Positions 1 to 9,722 of a stretch of DNA of 64,000 nt are shown one piece after another. Location: the NCBI RefSeq assembly GCF_000621605.1, contig NZ_JHXX01000001.1, positions 620,001 to 684,000 on the forward strand, read 5' to 3'. The position numbers and the translations under genes are program-made. The notes under the pieces are model-generated. The model was given only the letters and a program-made list of their open reading frames with translations. It had not been told where the DNA came from and ran no database searches. How positions within the stretch are numbered: position 1 is the stretch's first letter; every line of letters starts with the position of its first letter. Source of the stretch: Butyrivibrio sp. MC2021 (GTDB lineage: Bacteria; Bacillota; Clostridia; Lachnospirales; Lachnospiraceae).

Positions 1-3000
1 AGAAGTGTCTGCTCTGTAAATGCCTTGTCAAACCATGACTGCTTGTAAACAAGTGGGCCGTAATCGTGAGGTGAATATACAAGCTGGCTTTGGTATCTTC
101 CAAGATCTACAGGGTACTTGCCGGCATTTCTGAGGTTTCCGCCCCACCATCCGCCGTAGTACTTAAGCTCTGCTTCTGTAGCGTTAGGATTCTGTGTGCC
201 TGAGTTGTAGTCATAACCTGCTCTGGGTGTTTCCTCGATACCCTCTACCATGATAAGGAGGTAAGGATTTACATCAAGGATAGCCTTACCGCAGCGGCTA
301 GCTGCATAGCGCCAGTTGCACTCATCTGTAGAATCATCCCACTTAGCCGCGTTAGCTTCGCCCTGTGAATACTTGCCGTGAGGCTCGTTCTTAAGGTCGC
401 AAGCGATGATAGTATCATCATTCTTGTACTCGCCAACAAACCATACCCAAGCATCGATCCAGTCTTCTGTTGTGAAGCCCTTAGGTCCGTACCAAACGTT
501 GTAGTTGTGGCCTGAGTTGTTAGCATCTGCACTGTGGCAGTCCATCATAACCTTGATACCGTTATCTTTGCACATTGCAAGGAAAGTATCGAAGATCTCT
601 CTTGAATCCATGTCAGATCCGTCTGCTCTCTTGAGCTCAGGATTTGCATTGGTATTGATGTTTGTCTTAATCTTCTTGCCTGACTTCCACTCAAGGAGAA
701 GCTCTGTTGAAATCGGAACACGAACAAGGTTGATACCGTGGTCAGCCATTCCTTCAACAACGTTCTTCATGTTAGCATTCCAAAGACCATGGAATACTCT
801 CTCTGAGCAGTTGAAACCAAACCAGTTAGCACCAGTAAGATAAACTTCGTTGCCCTGCATATCAAGGATCTTGGATCCATCTGTGTGGAGCCAGTCATCA
901 CCTGTTACAGCAACTGAAGGATCATAAGGCTGAGGCTCGGGTGTAGGTGTTGGATCTGGATCAGGAGTAGGCTCCGGATCTGGATCGGGAGTAGGCTCGG
1001 GATCAGGTGTAGGCTCCGGATCCGGGTCAGGAGTTGGCTCGGGATCGGGCTCTACAACAGCTTCCTGTCCGTCTACAAGGATCTCTACCTTATTGCCAAC
1101 GTGACTTGAACCCTGGATACCGAATTCAACAGCATTGCCGGGCTCGATTATGGAGTTCCACTCCATAGGCTTAATTACATAGTAATTGCCATCTTCTGCA
1201 ATCTTAACATTCCAGCTTGAATCAATTCCAACGTCGTTCTTGTTAACCTTAAGTGTCCAAGTGTCGGCCTTGGTCTTGCCTGTGTTCTTAACCTTGATAA
1301 GTACCTGATAACCTGATCCCCAGTTGTTGATTGTGTAATCAGTTGTAAGGCCTGTGGTAACAACAGGTGTAGGATCGGGATCTACGATAGGCTCCGGCTC
1401 GGGCTCCGGATCAGGAGTAGGCTCTGGATCGGGCTCTGGCTCGGGCTCGGGCTCCGGCTCGGGTTCAGGATCCGGAACAGGTGTAGGTGTCGGATCCGGA
1501 TCGGGATCTACGATAACAGGCTCGTCGATAACTACAGGTTCAGGAGCATAGCCTTCTCCGAGAACGATCTTGGATCCTTCGAAGAGCTGCATTCCGCTAG
1601 GTGTAGCCATCTGGTTGTTGCTTGTACCGCCAAGACCCTTTACGCAAGGGCTGTTTGAGAAATCCCACTTACCGGGAGCTGTGAATCTGAGCTGAAGCTC
1701 GCACTTGCACTCGCTCTGTCCGCCGGGATAGATCTCAGCGCCTGCAAGGTTAACATCTACATAGTAGATACCAGCCTTATCGGAAGCCTTGAACTCAGAG
1801 ATCTTAACCTTGTGCTGCATATAGGTTGTAGAAATTGTCATGTCTGATGCCTTGTAACCCTGAGCGATAACATCGCTGAGGTCAAAGAACAGACGAAGTG
1901 TTAAGTTGTCAGTAATTCTTGCAGGCCAAGCTGTGTGGTTCTCGATAACAGCCTTGATCTCTACAAAGTTGATCTTGTTGTTCTTATCCTGTGCATTGAT
2001 GCCGGCCTTAAGAACGAACTCAGCGCCATCGGTATTCTCAATAGCTGAAGGAGTTACAACAGAGCCGTAACCGTTCTTCTCATAGAGATAAGCGCAAGCG
2101 CCTGTGAATCCAGCGTTGTAATCGCAAGCAACTTCGTTTGCGATGTAATCGCTACGATCATCCTTGTAGCTGTCGTTTGCACCACTTGGTCCACCAACTA
2201 CAGCACCAACAAGAGTATGTCTTGAAGTTGCAGGCTCAGCGTTGAGGTTGTTAGACCAGCAACCATGAGCTGCTCTGTGATGAGGATTCTTAGGTGACTG
2301 AGAGTTGTAACCAACCATGAAGTTCTGACCTGAGCTGCCAAGTGTGTAGTTAACTGTTCTCTCAATGTAGCTGTTGGCATCAGCAATGTGCTGCTTATCA
2401 GCCTTAGGAAGTCCAACATAGATTGCATCTATGAAAGCCTGATTGTTAGCGTAACGGACTGATCCCCACTGGCTGAGGAATGAAAGTCCGCCGGGGCTGA
2501 TTGTAATAGGGTTAGAACCCTTGATCTTGCCATTCCAGCAATCAATACTGTTCTCAATAGGTGTGTAGTATTTCTCTTTTCCTGTTAACTCAGCAAGTAA
2601 CAGGCAGGCACCCATATGAGTGTCATCCCATGACATTGTCCAAGAGAAAGCAACTTCGTCGCCGCCCTGGAACTCTGTACCAAAGTTCTCGGCATACTGT
2701 TCTGCCTTTGTAAGATATGTCTTGTCTCCAGTAGCCTTATATAACCAGCATCCTGCTAATGCGAGCTCATCATAGAATCCGCTGTATGAGGTGTAGAATC
2801 CGCTGGCTGCTGTATAGCCTGCGTCACTCTTAGCTCTCTCAGCCATTCCGTAAAGAGTCTTAGCATGTGCTAAGTATGTTGCACTTCTTGTGGCATCAGT
2901 GTTCTTCAAAACAAGAGAAGCAACTGCCAGGGAAGCTGCAGCCTCACCTGTAACACATGAACCACCATTAGCAGAGGTATCATCTACCTTGAAGGATGGT

Positions 3001-3530
3001 CTGTCCATCTTGGCCTCAACAAGCTCGGGAGCTCCCCAGAAGCCATGGTCCTTACCACCATCTCCTACCTGATAATAATAAGTACGTGAATCAGGATTAC
3101 ATTTTACAAAGTAATCATTAGCCCACATGATATCGTGGAGAATCCACTTGGTCTGGCCTGACTGGCTGTAAGCCTTAGGATTGTTGAGATATGACCATCC
3201 AAGTACCATTGACGAGTATGCCATAGGCAGGTTGAACTTAACGTTATCACCTGCGTCATACCATCCGCCTGTAAGATCCAATCCGTTGTCAGCACCGTCA
3301 TTAAGTCCTGAATCTGCTCTCCAGTTGGTTCTGGAAAGTGTTTCTTCGGAAAGTTTTCCGGATTCCTGTAACTGGTAGAACAACAAAGATTTCGCCAAAG
3401 CATCCCCATAATTGTAGTTGCCGGCTGCTTCTACCTTGATTGACGGGAAGTTCATTCCGCCAATAACAAGTGCGGCCGATAACGAACCCAGCAACACTTT
3501 CTTGCAAAAAGCTTTTACACCTTTATGCAT
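1..3530 (-). CDS. Multimodular cellulase GH9-CBM3-CBM2-GH5 (3' end outside window)
   Basis: Secreted plant cell-wall enzyme acting on cellulose. The frame is open from ATG at 3530 to the window edge (over 1,170 residues); GGAGG lies about 11 nt upstream. Order: signal peptide (about 1-33); GH9 (about 34-480) with the DAGD motif near residue 90 and [11 protein letters not shown] near 467 carrying the predicted catalytic Glu; CBM3-like domain (about 500-660); Asp/Glu-Pro linker; CBM2-like domain (about 727-820, NNWGSGYQ); second acidic linker; GH5 domain from about 878 with GANWFGF and the acid/base NEP near 1045. GH9 and GH5 together suggest processive plus endo attack. The GH5 C-terminus, with the nucleophile Glu, is not visible. 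The CBM2 module closely resembles that of the next gene. Confidence 0.93.
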   Translation of the reverse strand, partial: MHKGVKAFCKKVLLGSLSAALVIGGMNFPSIKVEAAGNYNYGDALAKSLLFYQLQESGKLSEETLSRTNWRADSGLNDGADNGLDLTGGWYDAGDNVKFNLPMAYSSMVLGWSYLNNPKAYSQSGQTKWILHDIMWANDYFVKCNPDSRTYYYQVGDGGKDHGFWGAPELVEAKMDRPSFKVDDTSANGGSCVTGEAAASLAVASLVLKNTDATRSATYLAHAKTLYGMAERAKSDAGYTAASGFYTSYSGFYDELALAGCWLYKATGDKTYLTKAEQYAENFGTEFQGGDEVAFSWTMSWDDTHMGACLLLAELTGKEKYYTPIENSIDCWNGKIKGSNPITISPGGLSFLSQWGSVRYANNQAFIDAIYVGLPKADKQHIADANSYIERTVNYTLGSSGQNFMVGYNSQSPKNPHHRAAHGCWSNNLNAEPATSRHTLVGAVVGGPSGANDSYKDDRSDYIANEVACDYNAGFTGACAYLYEKNGYGSVVTPSAIENTDGAEFVLKAGINAQDKNNKINFVEIKAVIENHTAWPARITDNLTLRLFFDLSDVIAQGYKASDMTISTTYMQHKVKISEFKASDKAGIYYVDVNLAGAEIYPGGQSECKCELQLRFTAPGKWDFSNSPCVKGLGGTSNNQMATPSGMQLFEGSKIVLGEGYAPEPVVIDEPVIVDPDPDPTPTPVPDPEPEPEPEPEPEPDPEPTPDPEPEPEPIVDPDPTPVVTTGLTTDYTINNWGSGYQVLIKVKNTGKTKADTWTLKVNKNDVGIDSSWNVKIAEDGNYYVIKPMEWNSIIEPGNAVEFGIQGSSHVGNKVEILVDGQEAVVEPDPEPTPDPDPEPTPDPEPTPDPDPEPTPDPDPTPTPEPQPYDPSVAVTGDDWLHTDGSKILDMQGNEVYLTGANWFGFNCSERVFHGLWNANMKNVVEGMADHGINLVRVPISTELLLEWKSGKKIKTNINTNANPELKRADGSDMDSREIFDTFLAMCKDNGIKVMMDCHSADANNSGHNYNVWYGPKGFTTEDWIDAWVWFVGEYKNDDTIIACDLKNEPHGKYSQGEANAAKWDDSTDECNWRYAASRCGKAILDVNPYLLIMVEGIEETPRAGYDYNSGTQNPNATEAELKYYGGWWGGNLRNAGKYPVDLGRYQSQLVYSPHDYGPLVYKQSWFDKAFTEQTL

Positions 3531-3705
3531 ATAACATATTCCCTCCTTACATTACATTGTATAGTAATTCAAATGATACCTGCGCGCATTGATATCATGC
3601 ATTACTCCCACACTGAAATTACAAAGTTGAAACCATAATGTTACGAATATGTTAATAATAGAATTTTCAAACAGTTCTTGAAGAAACAATCATTTTCACA
3701 AATAT

Positions 3706-3754
3706 TAATAGCGTTTTCAACCATTATTGTAACTTAAACGTTTTAGTTTGTAAA
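3706..3754 (-). promoter_or_regulatory. Promoter with cre-like site for the GH9-GH5 gene
   Basis: Read on the minus strand, TTTACA (3754-3749) and TACAAT (3731-3726) are 17 bp apart. Just downstream, near the expected start of transcription, TTGAAAACGCTATTA (3720-3706) fits the CcpA cre consensus with one mismatch. A palindromic TAAAACGTTTAA lies in the spacer. The rest of the 3531-3918 gap is AT-rich and holds no gene. Catabolite repression of the cellulase is the inference. Confidence 0.5.
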
Positions 3755-3843
3755 TAATTTCTAAAAATTTAATTAATTTATTTTACATTTTTATTTCTTT
3801 TTCTAAATTATTCAGACGCAAAGTTTCCAAAATATAAAAATAA

Positions 3844-3885
3844 TGCCAACAAAGTTGTCACATTTCTGTCACATCTTTGTTGGCA
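3844..3885 (-). terminator. Terminator after the GH5-CBM2 gene
   Basis: An 11-bp perfect stem (TGCCAACAAAG with its complement) around a 20-nt loop, followed on the minus strand by a broken T-rich tract. It sits 34 nt past the stop of the GH5 gene. The loop itself contains TGTGACA twice. Confidence 0.6.
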
Positions 3886-3918
3886 TTGCTAATTGTTTTA
3901 AAAATGTAAACAATTACA

Positions 3919-5571
3919 TTACTGAACTGTAATTTCTACAGAGTTTCCAATGCTTCCTGCTCCCTGAATACCAAATTCAACGGAATTGCCGGGATAAAGA
4001 ACTGAGTTCCAGGACATAGGAGTGATCACATAGTAATTACCCTGCTCTGCAACATTTACGCACCAGCTGGAGTCGATTCTTACATCGCTCTTCTTAACCT
4101 TAACTGTCCAGGTGTTAACGGTGCTTGCAGAATCGTTCTTAACCTTGATGAGTACCTGATATCCTGATCCCCAGTTGTTGATTGTGTAAGAAACATTGAG
4201 GTCACCGGTTACAGGAGTTGGATCAGGCTCTACGATTGGATCAGGATCAACGATGGGCTCAGGATCGGGCTCAACGATAGGCTCGGGATCGGGCTCAACA
4301 ATAGGCTCCGGATCAGGCTCTACAACAGGCTCGTCTGAAGGAATCTGGCTGCCATTGATGGTAGCAGGTGTTCCGTCACCGTGCTTCATGATAGCGCTGA
4401 TGATAGCGGGATCCTTCCACTGAAGAGTATTTCTGTCGATGTACATATGGCACTCGCCATTTGATCCGGCTGAATTATTCTCGTAAATGTTGTTATCCCA
4501 AAGAACCATTGCAACATTGCTGTACTTAGCTGCTGTTCCCCAGTAGTAATCAGCCCATCTTACACGGTCTGAAGTATTGTTTCTGTTGGTAGCACTTGTC
4601 TCACCTACAACTACAGGAATGTTTCTTGAAATAAACTTGGAGTTAAGGTCATTAAAGAATGAATCAATATCTCCCTTGTTGCTGTCGTCAAATCTTGTGG
4701 TGTATTTGTCGCTTGCAAGTGCGAAGTAGTAAGGAATGTAAGCATGAACTGAAAGGATCAGTCTGTTGCTTGCTGTATCGGTAGGCATTTTGAAGGTATC
4801 TGTCATGCAGCCTTCGATTGAAGCATCATAGCCGGGAACCATAACGCATCTTGTAGCGTTGTTTCCGCCTGTGGATCTGATGGCATTAAGTGCAACCTGG
4901 TTGTAATCATTGATGCATGCTACAGCTTCCTTGATGTCGTTACTCGGGTTGTTTCTTGGGAACCACCACTCCTCGCCGTGGCCAACAAGTCTGGGCTCAT
5001 TCATGGTCTCAAATACAAGGTGATAGTCATAGTTCTTAAACTCATTGCCGATCTGTGTCCAGATTGCCTTAAAGTATGCTTCTGAACGGCTCTTGTTAGC
5101 ATTATTCGGATAATAGAAGTTCTTCTGGTCGCCGATATCATGATGTGAATTAAGGATTACATACATATCATTAGCAATAGCATAATCAACAACTTCCTTA
5201 ACTCTGTTCATGAAAAATGCAGGAATCTTATAATCAGAACCGGATGTATACTGGCCCCATGATACAGGAACACGGATTGTGTTAAAGCCTGCCTTGGCAA
5301 CCTCATCGATAAGTGCCTTGGTTGTTGCAGGATTTCCCCAATAGGTCTCCATTGATGTTGTGCAAGGATACAAGTAAGCCTGACCGGTAGCATCAAGGCT
5401 GTTACCGATGTTCCAACCAACTGTCATGTCGGAGACAACTTCTGCTGCGGTTTTGTTAGTGCCACCGGCAGCCTGAACCGTTTTAGCTGGTATTGCGGAT
5501 ACAATAACCATTGCTGAGAGCAAAACGGTCAAAGCTCTTTTAATGCCTTTAAGTTTTGTATTGTGCATCAT
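3919..5571 (-). CDS. Secreted GH5 cellulase with C-terminal CBM2
   Basis: Endoglucanase-type enzyme. ATG at 5571 is preferred over a longer frame because GGGAGG lies 5-6 nt upstream (5577-5582) and a clean signal peptide follows (Lys/Arg n-region, hydrophobic core, cleavage near VQAA-GG). GH5 spans about 40-390: WNIGNSLD near 51, acid/base Glu in MNEP near 190, nucleophile Glu in VVGET near 320. An acidic linker of E-P-D-P repeats (about 407-452) leads to a CBM2-like domain (about 457-550) with NNWGSGYQ. The linker and CBM2 match those of the GH9-GH5 enzyme immediately downstream, so both probably bind the same substrate. It has its own promoter and terminator. Confidence 0.93.
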   Translation of the reverse strand: MMHNTKLKGIKRALTVLLSAMVIVSAIPAKTVQAAGGTNKTAAEVVSDMTVGWNIGNSLDATGQAYLYPCTTSMETYWGNPATTKALIDEVAKAGFNTIRVPVSWGQYTSGSDYKIPAFFMNRVKEVVDYAIANDMYVILNSHHDIGDQKNFYYPNNANKSRSEAYFKAIWTQIGNEFKNYDYHLVFETMNEPRLVGHGEEWWFPRNNPSNDIKEAVACINDYNQVALNAIRSTGGNNATRCVMVPGYDASIEGCMTDTFKMPTDTASNRLILSVHAYIPYYFALASDKYTTRFDDSNKGDIDSFFNDLNSKFISRNIPVVVGETSATNRNNTSDRVRWADYYWGTAAKYSNVAMVLWDNNIYENNSAGSNGECHMYIDRNTLQWKDPAIISAIMKHGDGTPATINGSQIPSDEPVVEPDPEPIVEPDPEPIVEPDPEPIVDPDPIVEPDPTPVTGDLNVSYTINNWGSGYQVLIKVKNDSASTVNTWTVKVKKSDVRIDSSWCVNVAEQGNYYVITPMSWNSVLYPGNSVEFGIQGAGSIGNSVEITVQ

Positions 5572-5590
5572 ACGCACCTCCCTTTTAGTG

Positions 5591-5635
5591 TGTCGCGACA
5601 AATATATAATATTAGCAAAAAACCGTGTGCGTCAA
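5591..5635 (-). promoter_or_regulatory. Promoter with palindromic operator TGTCGCGACA for the GH5 gene
   Basis: On the minus strand TTGACG (5635-5630) and TATTAT (5611-5606) are 18 bp apart. A perfect 10-bp palindrome, TGTCGCGACA (5591-5600), lies immediately downstream, where transcription should start and 8 nt ahead of the Shine-Dalgarno sequence. It is a good candidate repressor operator; the regulator is unknown. Confidence 0.5.
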
Positions 5636-5781
5636 CATATTTTTGTACAGTTTTTTAATATTTTTTGTTTTGTCAGACAATTTTGATGTGCAGTTTCCAC
5701 CAAAAAGCCTTAATTATCGCATATTTTTTGCATATATTTTCTCAATCGTTTTCTTAATATTTTCGTAATAAAAATAAAAAA

Positions 5782-5815
5782 TACAGGAGTCATGCCTTTT
5801 GGCATAACTCCTGTA
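5782..5815 (-). terminator. Terminator after surE
   Basis: Strong hairpin: TACAGGAGT and ATGCC pair with their complements around a TTTT loop with one mismatch. On the minus strand it is followed by ATTTTTTATTTTT. It ends the sulP-surE transcript 37 nt past surE. Confidence 0.9.
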
Positions 5816-5852
5816 CTTAAAACCATATTAAGTAATAATATACTATATTTCG

Positions 5853-6569
5853 TTAGCTTATATTTCTTACAACGCCAACCGACACGTAATTATCAATTAT
5901 TGCTCCAAAATCGGTGCCCTCCTCATGGCTTGGGGAATATTTACCGTCAACCATATAGAATTTGGAACCGTTTTCCTCTTTTTCCAATTTGTAACGGTCG
6001 GTGAAAAAGGCCTTTCTTGAAACCTTTCTGTCATAAAGAACGCCTTTGCACTCCTCGAGGCTGCACTGAGGGAAGTTAACATTGTAAACATAACCGGGCA
6101 CATACTCTTTTTCGATAAGCTCGGCCATTATTTCCCTGAGATATCTGTCAGTGGCCTCATGCTCTCCACTTATTCCTTCTGAAAAAGCGATGGACAGATA
6201 GCCCTGGAACTCACCCTCAAAGGCAGAGCCCACTGTGGCGGAATATTGAATATCCGAAGCAACGTTGTATCCGCGGTTGATTCCTGTCATAACAAGGTCC
6301 GGCTTTTCAGGCATTACACTAAGACTTCCTACTCTGATACAGTCTCCGGGCTGTCCGCTGCAGGCAAATGCATGTACTCCCTCCACATCAAACTCATAGG
6401 GTCTTACCTCGATCTGGTGTCTCAAGGTTATGCTGTGGGATGCTGCGCTTCTTTCTCCGTCCGGGGCCACAACCCAAACCTCTCCGAACTCCATGGCACA
6501 TCTGGCAAGGCGCACAAGTCCGTCTGCATGTATTCCGTCATCATTGGTAATTAAAATCTTTCGGGGCAT
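5853..6569 (-). CDS. surE: 5'/3'-nucleotidase SurE
   Basis: Metal-dependent survival nucleotidase that dephosphorylates nucleoside monophosphates. The 238-residue product starts with the family signature ILITNDDGI(H)A(D)G at residues 4-15, which contains the paired metal-binding Asp residues; S..SHSIT and TGINRG.N follow in the usual order. ATG at 6569 is chosen because AGGAG is correctly placed upstream and the protein then begins like other SurE proteins; a longer in-frame extension has no support. The gene lies 10 nt behind sulP and shares its promoter and terminator. Confidence 0.93.
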   Translation of the reverse strand: MPRKILITNDDGIHADGLVRLARCAMEFGEVWVVAPDGERSAASHSITLRHQIEVRPYEFDVEGVHAFACSGQPGDCIRVGSLSVMPEKPDLVMTGINRGYNVASDIQYSATVGSAFEGEFQGYLSIAFSEGISGEHEATDRYLREIMAELIEKEYVPGYVYNVNFPQCSLEECKGVLYDRKVSRKAFFTDRYKLEKEENGSKFYMVDGKYSPSHEEGTDFGAIIDNYVSVGVVRNIS

Positions 6570-6579
6570 TAAAATCTCC

Positions 6580-8223
6580 TTAAATCTCTGCGGCTCTCTT
6601 AAGAGCATCATTTATGTGGGGCTGGAAGTTCTCTCTTCCCACAAGATTAACAAAACCGTCTTTTTCCATGGTATTCATAGGCTGCTCGTTAACATGTGAA
6701 AATACAAGCTGAACACCGTGCTTCTTACATCTGTCATAGAGCTGTTCAAAGGAATGCATGGCTGTGGCATCGATAGCAGGCACACCACGCATACGGATAA
6801 CCAGCGCTCTTGTGAAATCCTTGAAGCTGATCTCTGCGATCTGCTCGGCATCACCGAAGAACATAGGACCGCTGATCTCATAAACACGGACATGCTTAGG
6901 AATATTCTTAAGCTCAGGTCCGTCCGGATCATCCTCGGGATCGTAATACTTCCATCCGCGAACTCTGGACTCCTCGCTCATTCTCTTCATAAAGAGGATG
7001 CAGGCAAGAACCATGCCGATCTCTATAGCTACAACAAGGTCAAATACGATTGTAAGAACAAAGGTTACAACAAGAACGAGCACATCGCTCTTAGGTGCAG
7101 TTTTGCAAAGATGTACGAAAGTTCTCCACTGGCACATATTGTAAGCAACCATGAAAAGGATCGCTGCAATGGTGGGCATAGGTATAAGTGCTGCCAGAGG
7201 CATAAGTACCACCAGCACAAGCACAAGGCAAACCGCGTGGATCATACCTGCTATAGGAGTTCTTCCGCCGTTCTTGATATTGGCTGCTGTTCTTGCAATA
7301 GCGCCTGTGGCTGGGATTCCTCCGAAAAGAGCAGATCCGATGTTACCGACACCCTGAGCCACCAGCTCCATGTTGGATCTGTGCTTGGAATCGATCATGC
7401 TGTCCGCAACCACACAGGATAAAAGTGACTCGATGGCAGCAAGAATCGCAATGGTAAATCCATCTCCCGCGATTGATCTCAGGGTCTTGAAATCAAAGGA
7501 AGGAATGTGAGGTGTGGGAAGCTTGCTGGAAATCTCATAGAGATCTCCGATTGTAAATACATTCATATTAAGGAACTTGACCATCAGGATTCCCACGATT
7601 ACAGCTATAAGTGATCCGGGGATCTTCTGATTGATCTTGGGCCATACGATCTGAATCGCAAGGCATACAAGGCCAACGATCAGTGCCTGATAATTAAGTG
7701 TTGAAATATTCTTCGCAATAGCTTCTACCTTTTCTACTGTCTCAACGGTAGTTGTTCCCGCAGGATATGTGAGTCCGCAGAAATCCTTGATCTGTCCGAT
7801 GGCAATAGTCACAGCGATACCCGCTGTAAATCCGGTGGTAATAGTATATGGAATAAACTTGATAAGGGAACCCAGTTTGAAAATCCCCATAAGTACAAGA
7901 AGTATACCTGCAAAAATAGTGGCAAGAGCCAGTCCGTCCATTCCCTTGGTGGCAACAATTCCGGCAACGATTGTCGCAAAGGCCGCTGTAGGTCCGGCAA
8001 TCTGTACTCTGCTTCCTCCAAGGAAGGAAATAATAAATCCGGCAACAATTGCTGTGTAAAGGCCTTCCTGGGGGCCTACACCTGATGCCAGAGCCAGCGC
8101 AATGGAAAGGGGCAGAGCAATAATTGCTACTATGATACCGGCAACAAGATCACTCATGAACTGTTTTCCGTTATACCCTTTCAAAGCGGTAAACAACATT
8201 GGTTTTAGTCTTTCGTTTTCCAT
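6580..8223 (-). CDS. SulP-family anion transporter with STAS domain
   Basis: Integral membrane carrier of the SLC26/SulP family; known substrates in the family include sulfate, bicarbonate and dicarboxylates, and the one here cannot be told. The 547-residue protein has the usual N-terminal entry segment, roughly 10-12 hydrophobic segments with the conserved QIAGPTAAF..I stretch near 75-90, and a C-terminal cytoplasmic STAS domain (about 440-545) with the VPAIDATAMHSFE region. Length is normal. It is first in a two-gene unit with surE, 10 nt apart; the functional link between the two is not obvious. Confidence 0.92.
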   Translation of the reverse strand: MENERLKPMLFTALKGYNGKQFMSDLVAGIIVAIIALPLSIALALASGVGPQEGLYTAIVAGFIISFLGGSRVQIAGPTAAFATIVAGIVATKGMDGLALATIFAGILLVLMGIFKLGSLIKFIPYTITTGFTAGIAVTIAIGQIKDFCGLTYPAGTTTVETVEKVEAIAKNISTLNYQALIVGLVCLAIQIVWPKINQKIPGSLIAVIVGILMVKFLNMNVFTIGDLYEISSKLPTPHIPSFDFKTLRSIAGDGFTIAILAAIESLLSCVVADSMIDSKHRSNMELVAQGVGNIGSALFGGIPATGAIARTAANIKNGGRTPIAGMIHAVCLVLVLVVLMPLAALIPMPTIAAILFMVAYNMCQWRTFVHLCKTAPKSDVLVLVVTFVLTIVFDLVVAIEIGMVLACILFMKRMSEESRVRGWKYYDPEDDPDGPELKNIPKHVRVYEISGPMFFGDAEQIAEISFKDFTRALVIRMRGVPAIDATAMHSFEQLYDRCKKHGVQLVFSHVNEQPMNTMEKDGFVNLVGRENFQPHINDALKRAAEI

Positions 8224-8265
8224 AATCTCCTCAATCTCCTCTTATTAACATACAAAACGTTTTAA

Positions 8266-8294
8266 ATTATAGTCTTGCAGTCATCTGTCGTCAA
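8266..8294 (-). promoter_or_regulatory. Promoter of sulP-surE
   Basis: On the minus strand TTGACG (8294-8289) and TATAAT (8271-8266) are separated by exactly 17 bp, 43 nt ahead of the sulP start. This separates sulP-surE from the upstream ALDH gene, which ends at 8304. Confidence 0.75.
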
Positions 8295-8303
8295 TGAATT
8301 ATT

Positions 8304-9710
8304 CTATTTTTCGACAAATTTAATCATGGCCTCCTTCCACCACTTTCCATAGGGATGTTCCCTTGTAGAGAAGTTAAATTTGTTGTGTCCTATGAGCACA
8401 GTCTGGGTATGTGTAAACTCCATAAAGCCCCACTTGCCGTGATAGGCTCCCATTCCTGAATGTCCAACACCATTAAAGGGAACGCCCTTAACCATCATAT
8501 GAAGGCATACCTCATTTATGCAGCCGCCGCCAAATTGCATGGTACTCATGACCTTTTTGGCCCAGGAGATATTCCTTGTGAACAGGTACAGGGAAAGGCC
8601 GTGCTCTCTGCGTTCTATCGTGTCAATCAGTTCATTTATTTCACTGTCCTTGTAGGGCACTATAGGCAGCAGCGGGCAGAAAAGCTCCGTCTGAACTATA
8701 GGTTCATCAATATCCACAGGATAGATCACGGTAGGAGAAAACTTAAAGGTCTTATCATTTCCGTTTCCTCCAAAATATATCCTGTCTTTATAGTCTTCAG
8801 CATATTTTTTGCACTTATTATAAGCTGCTTCGTTTATGAGCTTGGGATAATCAGGATTTTCTACAGGATTCTCCCCGATCTGCCTGATAACGGCCTTTTT
8901 AAGCTCCGCCAGGAACTCCTCCGCAACCTCCTGAGCCACCGCTACCTGGTTGATGTTGATGCAGATCTGCCCGGCATTAAGAGCCTTAAAGAAGGCTATT
9001 TTTCTTGCAGCGTCCTTTATATCCGCATCCTTCCTGATAATGCACCAGTTTCCTGTCTCTCCTCCCAGCTCCAGAGCTGTAGGAGTGAGATTTTTCGCCG
9101 CCATCTCCAGAACGTGAACTCCAACCTTGGGTGATCCGGTGTAAAAGATCTTGTCAAAACGCTGGGAAAGACACATATCCGCCACATCATGACCGCCGTC
9201 AATAACCGCCACATACTTTGCAGGGAAAATCTTCTCCACGATCTCCTTTATAATCTTCGAGCAGGCCACACATTTGGAGCTGGTCTTTATGACTGCGGTA
9301 TTTCCACCGGAAATGCAGGCCGCCAGAACCCCCAGAGACAAAATAACAGGGAAATTATAGGGGCTTACAATAAGGCTGACACCGTAGGGCATCTTGTACA
9401 CCTTGGTTATGATGCTGGGAAAACAGTGTATTCCGCTAAAATGAGTCTCAGGTTTTGCCCATCTCTCAAGGCCCCTAATCATCTCATTGGTCTCCAGGAT
9501 CACCGTTGCCACATCACAGAAATATCCCTCAATGGGAGCTCTGCCAAGATCCTCATGCAACGCATCTTCCAGTTCTTTCTGATGATCCATAATCGCTTTC
9601 TTAAGGGTCTTAAGCCGTCTTATCCTCCAGTTTACATCAAGAGTTTTTCCTGTTCTGAAAAACTCCCTCTGCTTTTCAACTATCTGTCGTATATTTTCTT
9701 CGTTATACAT
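8304..9710 (-). CDS. Aldehyde dehydrogenase family protein
   Basis: NAD(P)-dependent oxidation of an aldehyde; substrate unknown. The 468-residue length and architecture resemble class-3/fatty-aldehyde dehydrogenases. Visible motifs are the cofactor-binding SPYNFP near 114, FYTGSP(K)VG near 190, catalytic Glu in LELGGE near 214, and nucleophile Cys in NAGQIC near 250. The residue after ELGG is Glu where Lys is common. It is the last gene of a minus-strand run with a tocopherol-cyclase-like gene 12 nt upstream, an SDR and a flavin reductase. The context suggests metabolism of a lipid-like or aromatic compound, but this is inference. Confidence 0.9.
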   Translation of the reverse strand: MYNEENIRQIVEKQREFFRTGKTLDVNWRIRRLKTLKKAIMDHQKELEDALHEDLGRAPIEGYFCDVATVILETNEMIRGLERWAKPETHFSGIHCFPSIITKVYKMPYGVSLIVSPYNFPVILSLGVLAACISGGNTAVIKTSSKCVACSKIIKEIVEKIFPAKYVAVIDGGHDVADMCLSQRFDKIFYTGSPKVGVHVLEMAAKNLTPTALELGGETGNWCIIRKDADIKDAARKIAFFKALNAGQICININQVAVAQEVAEEFLAELKKAVIRQIGENPVENPDYPKLINEAAYNKCKKYAEDYKDRIYFGGNGNDKTFKFSPTVIYPVDIDEPIVQTELFCPLLPIVPYKDSEINELIDTIERREHGLSLYLFTRNISWAKKVMSTMQFGGGCINEVCLHMMVKGVPFNGVGHSGMGAYHGKWGFMEFTHTQTVLIGHNKFNFSTREHPYGKWWKEAMIKFVEK

Positions 9711-9722
9711 ATAATTCCTCTT

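Noticed and set aside
1354..1551. Plus-strand Gly-Ser repeat ORF
   Set aside because: It is the reverse complement of the Asp/Glu-Pro linker of the GH9-GH5 gene; no ribosome site. The same holds for 4196-4423.
6246..7422. Several plus-strand ORFs over surE and sulP
   Set aside because: Antisense to well-identified genes, with no start signals or domain features.
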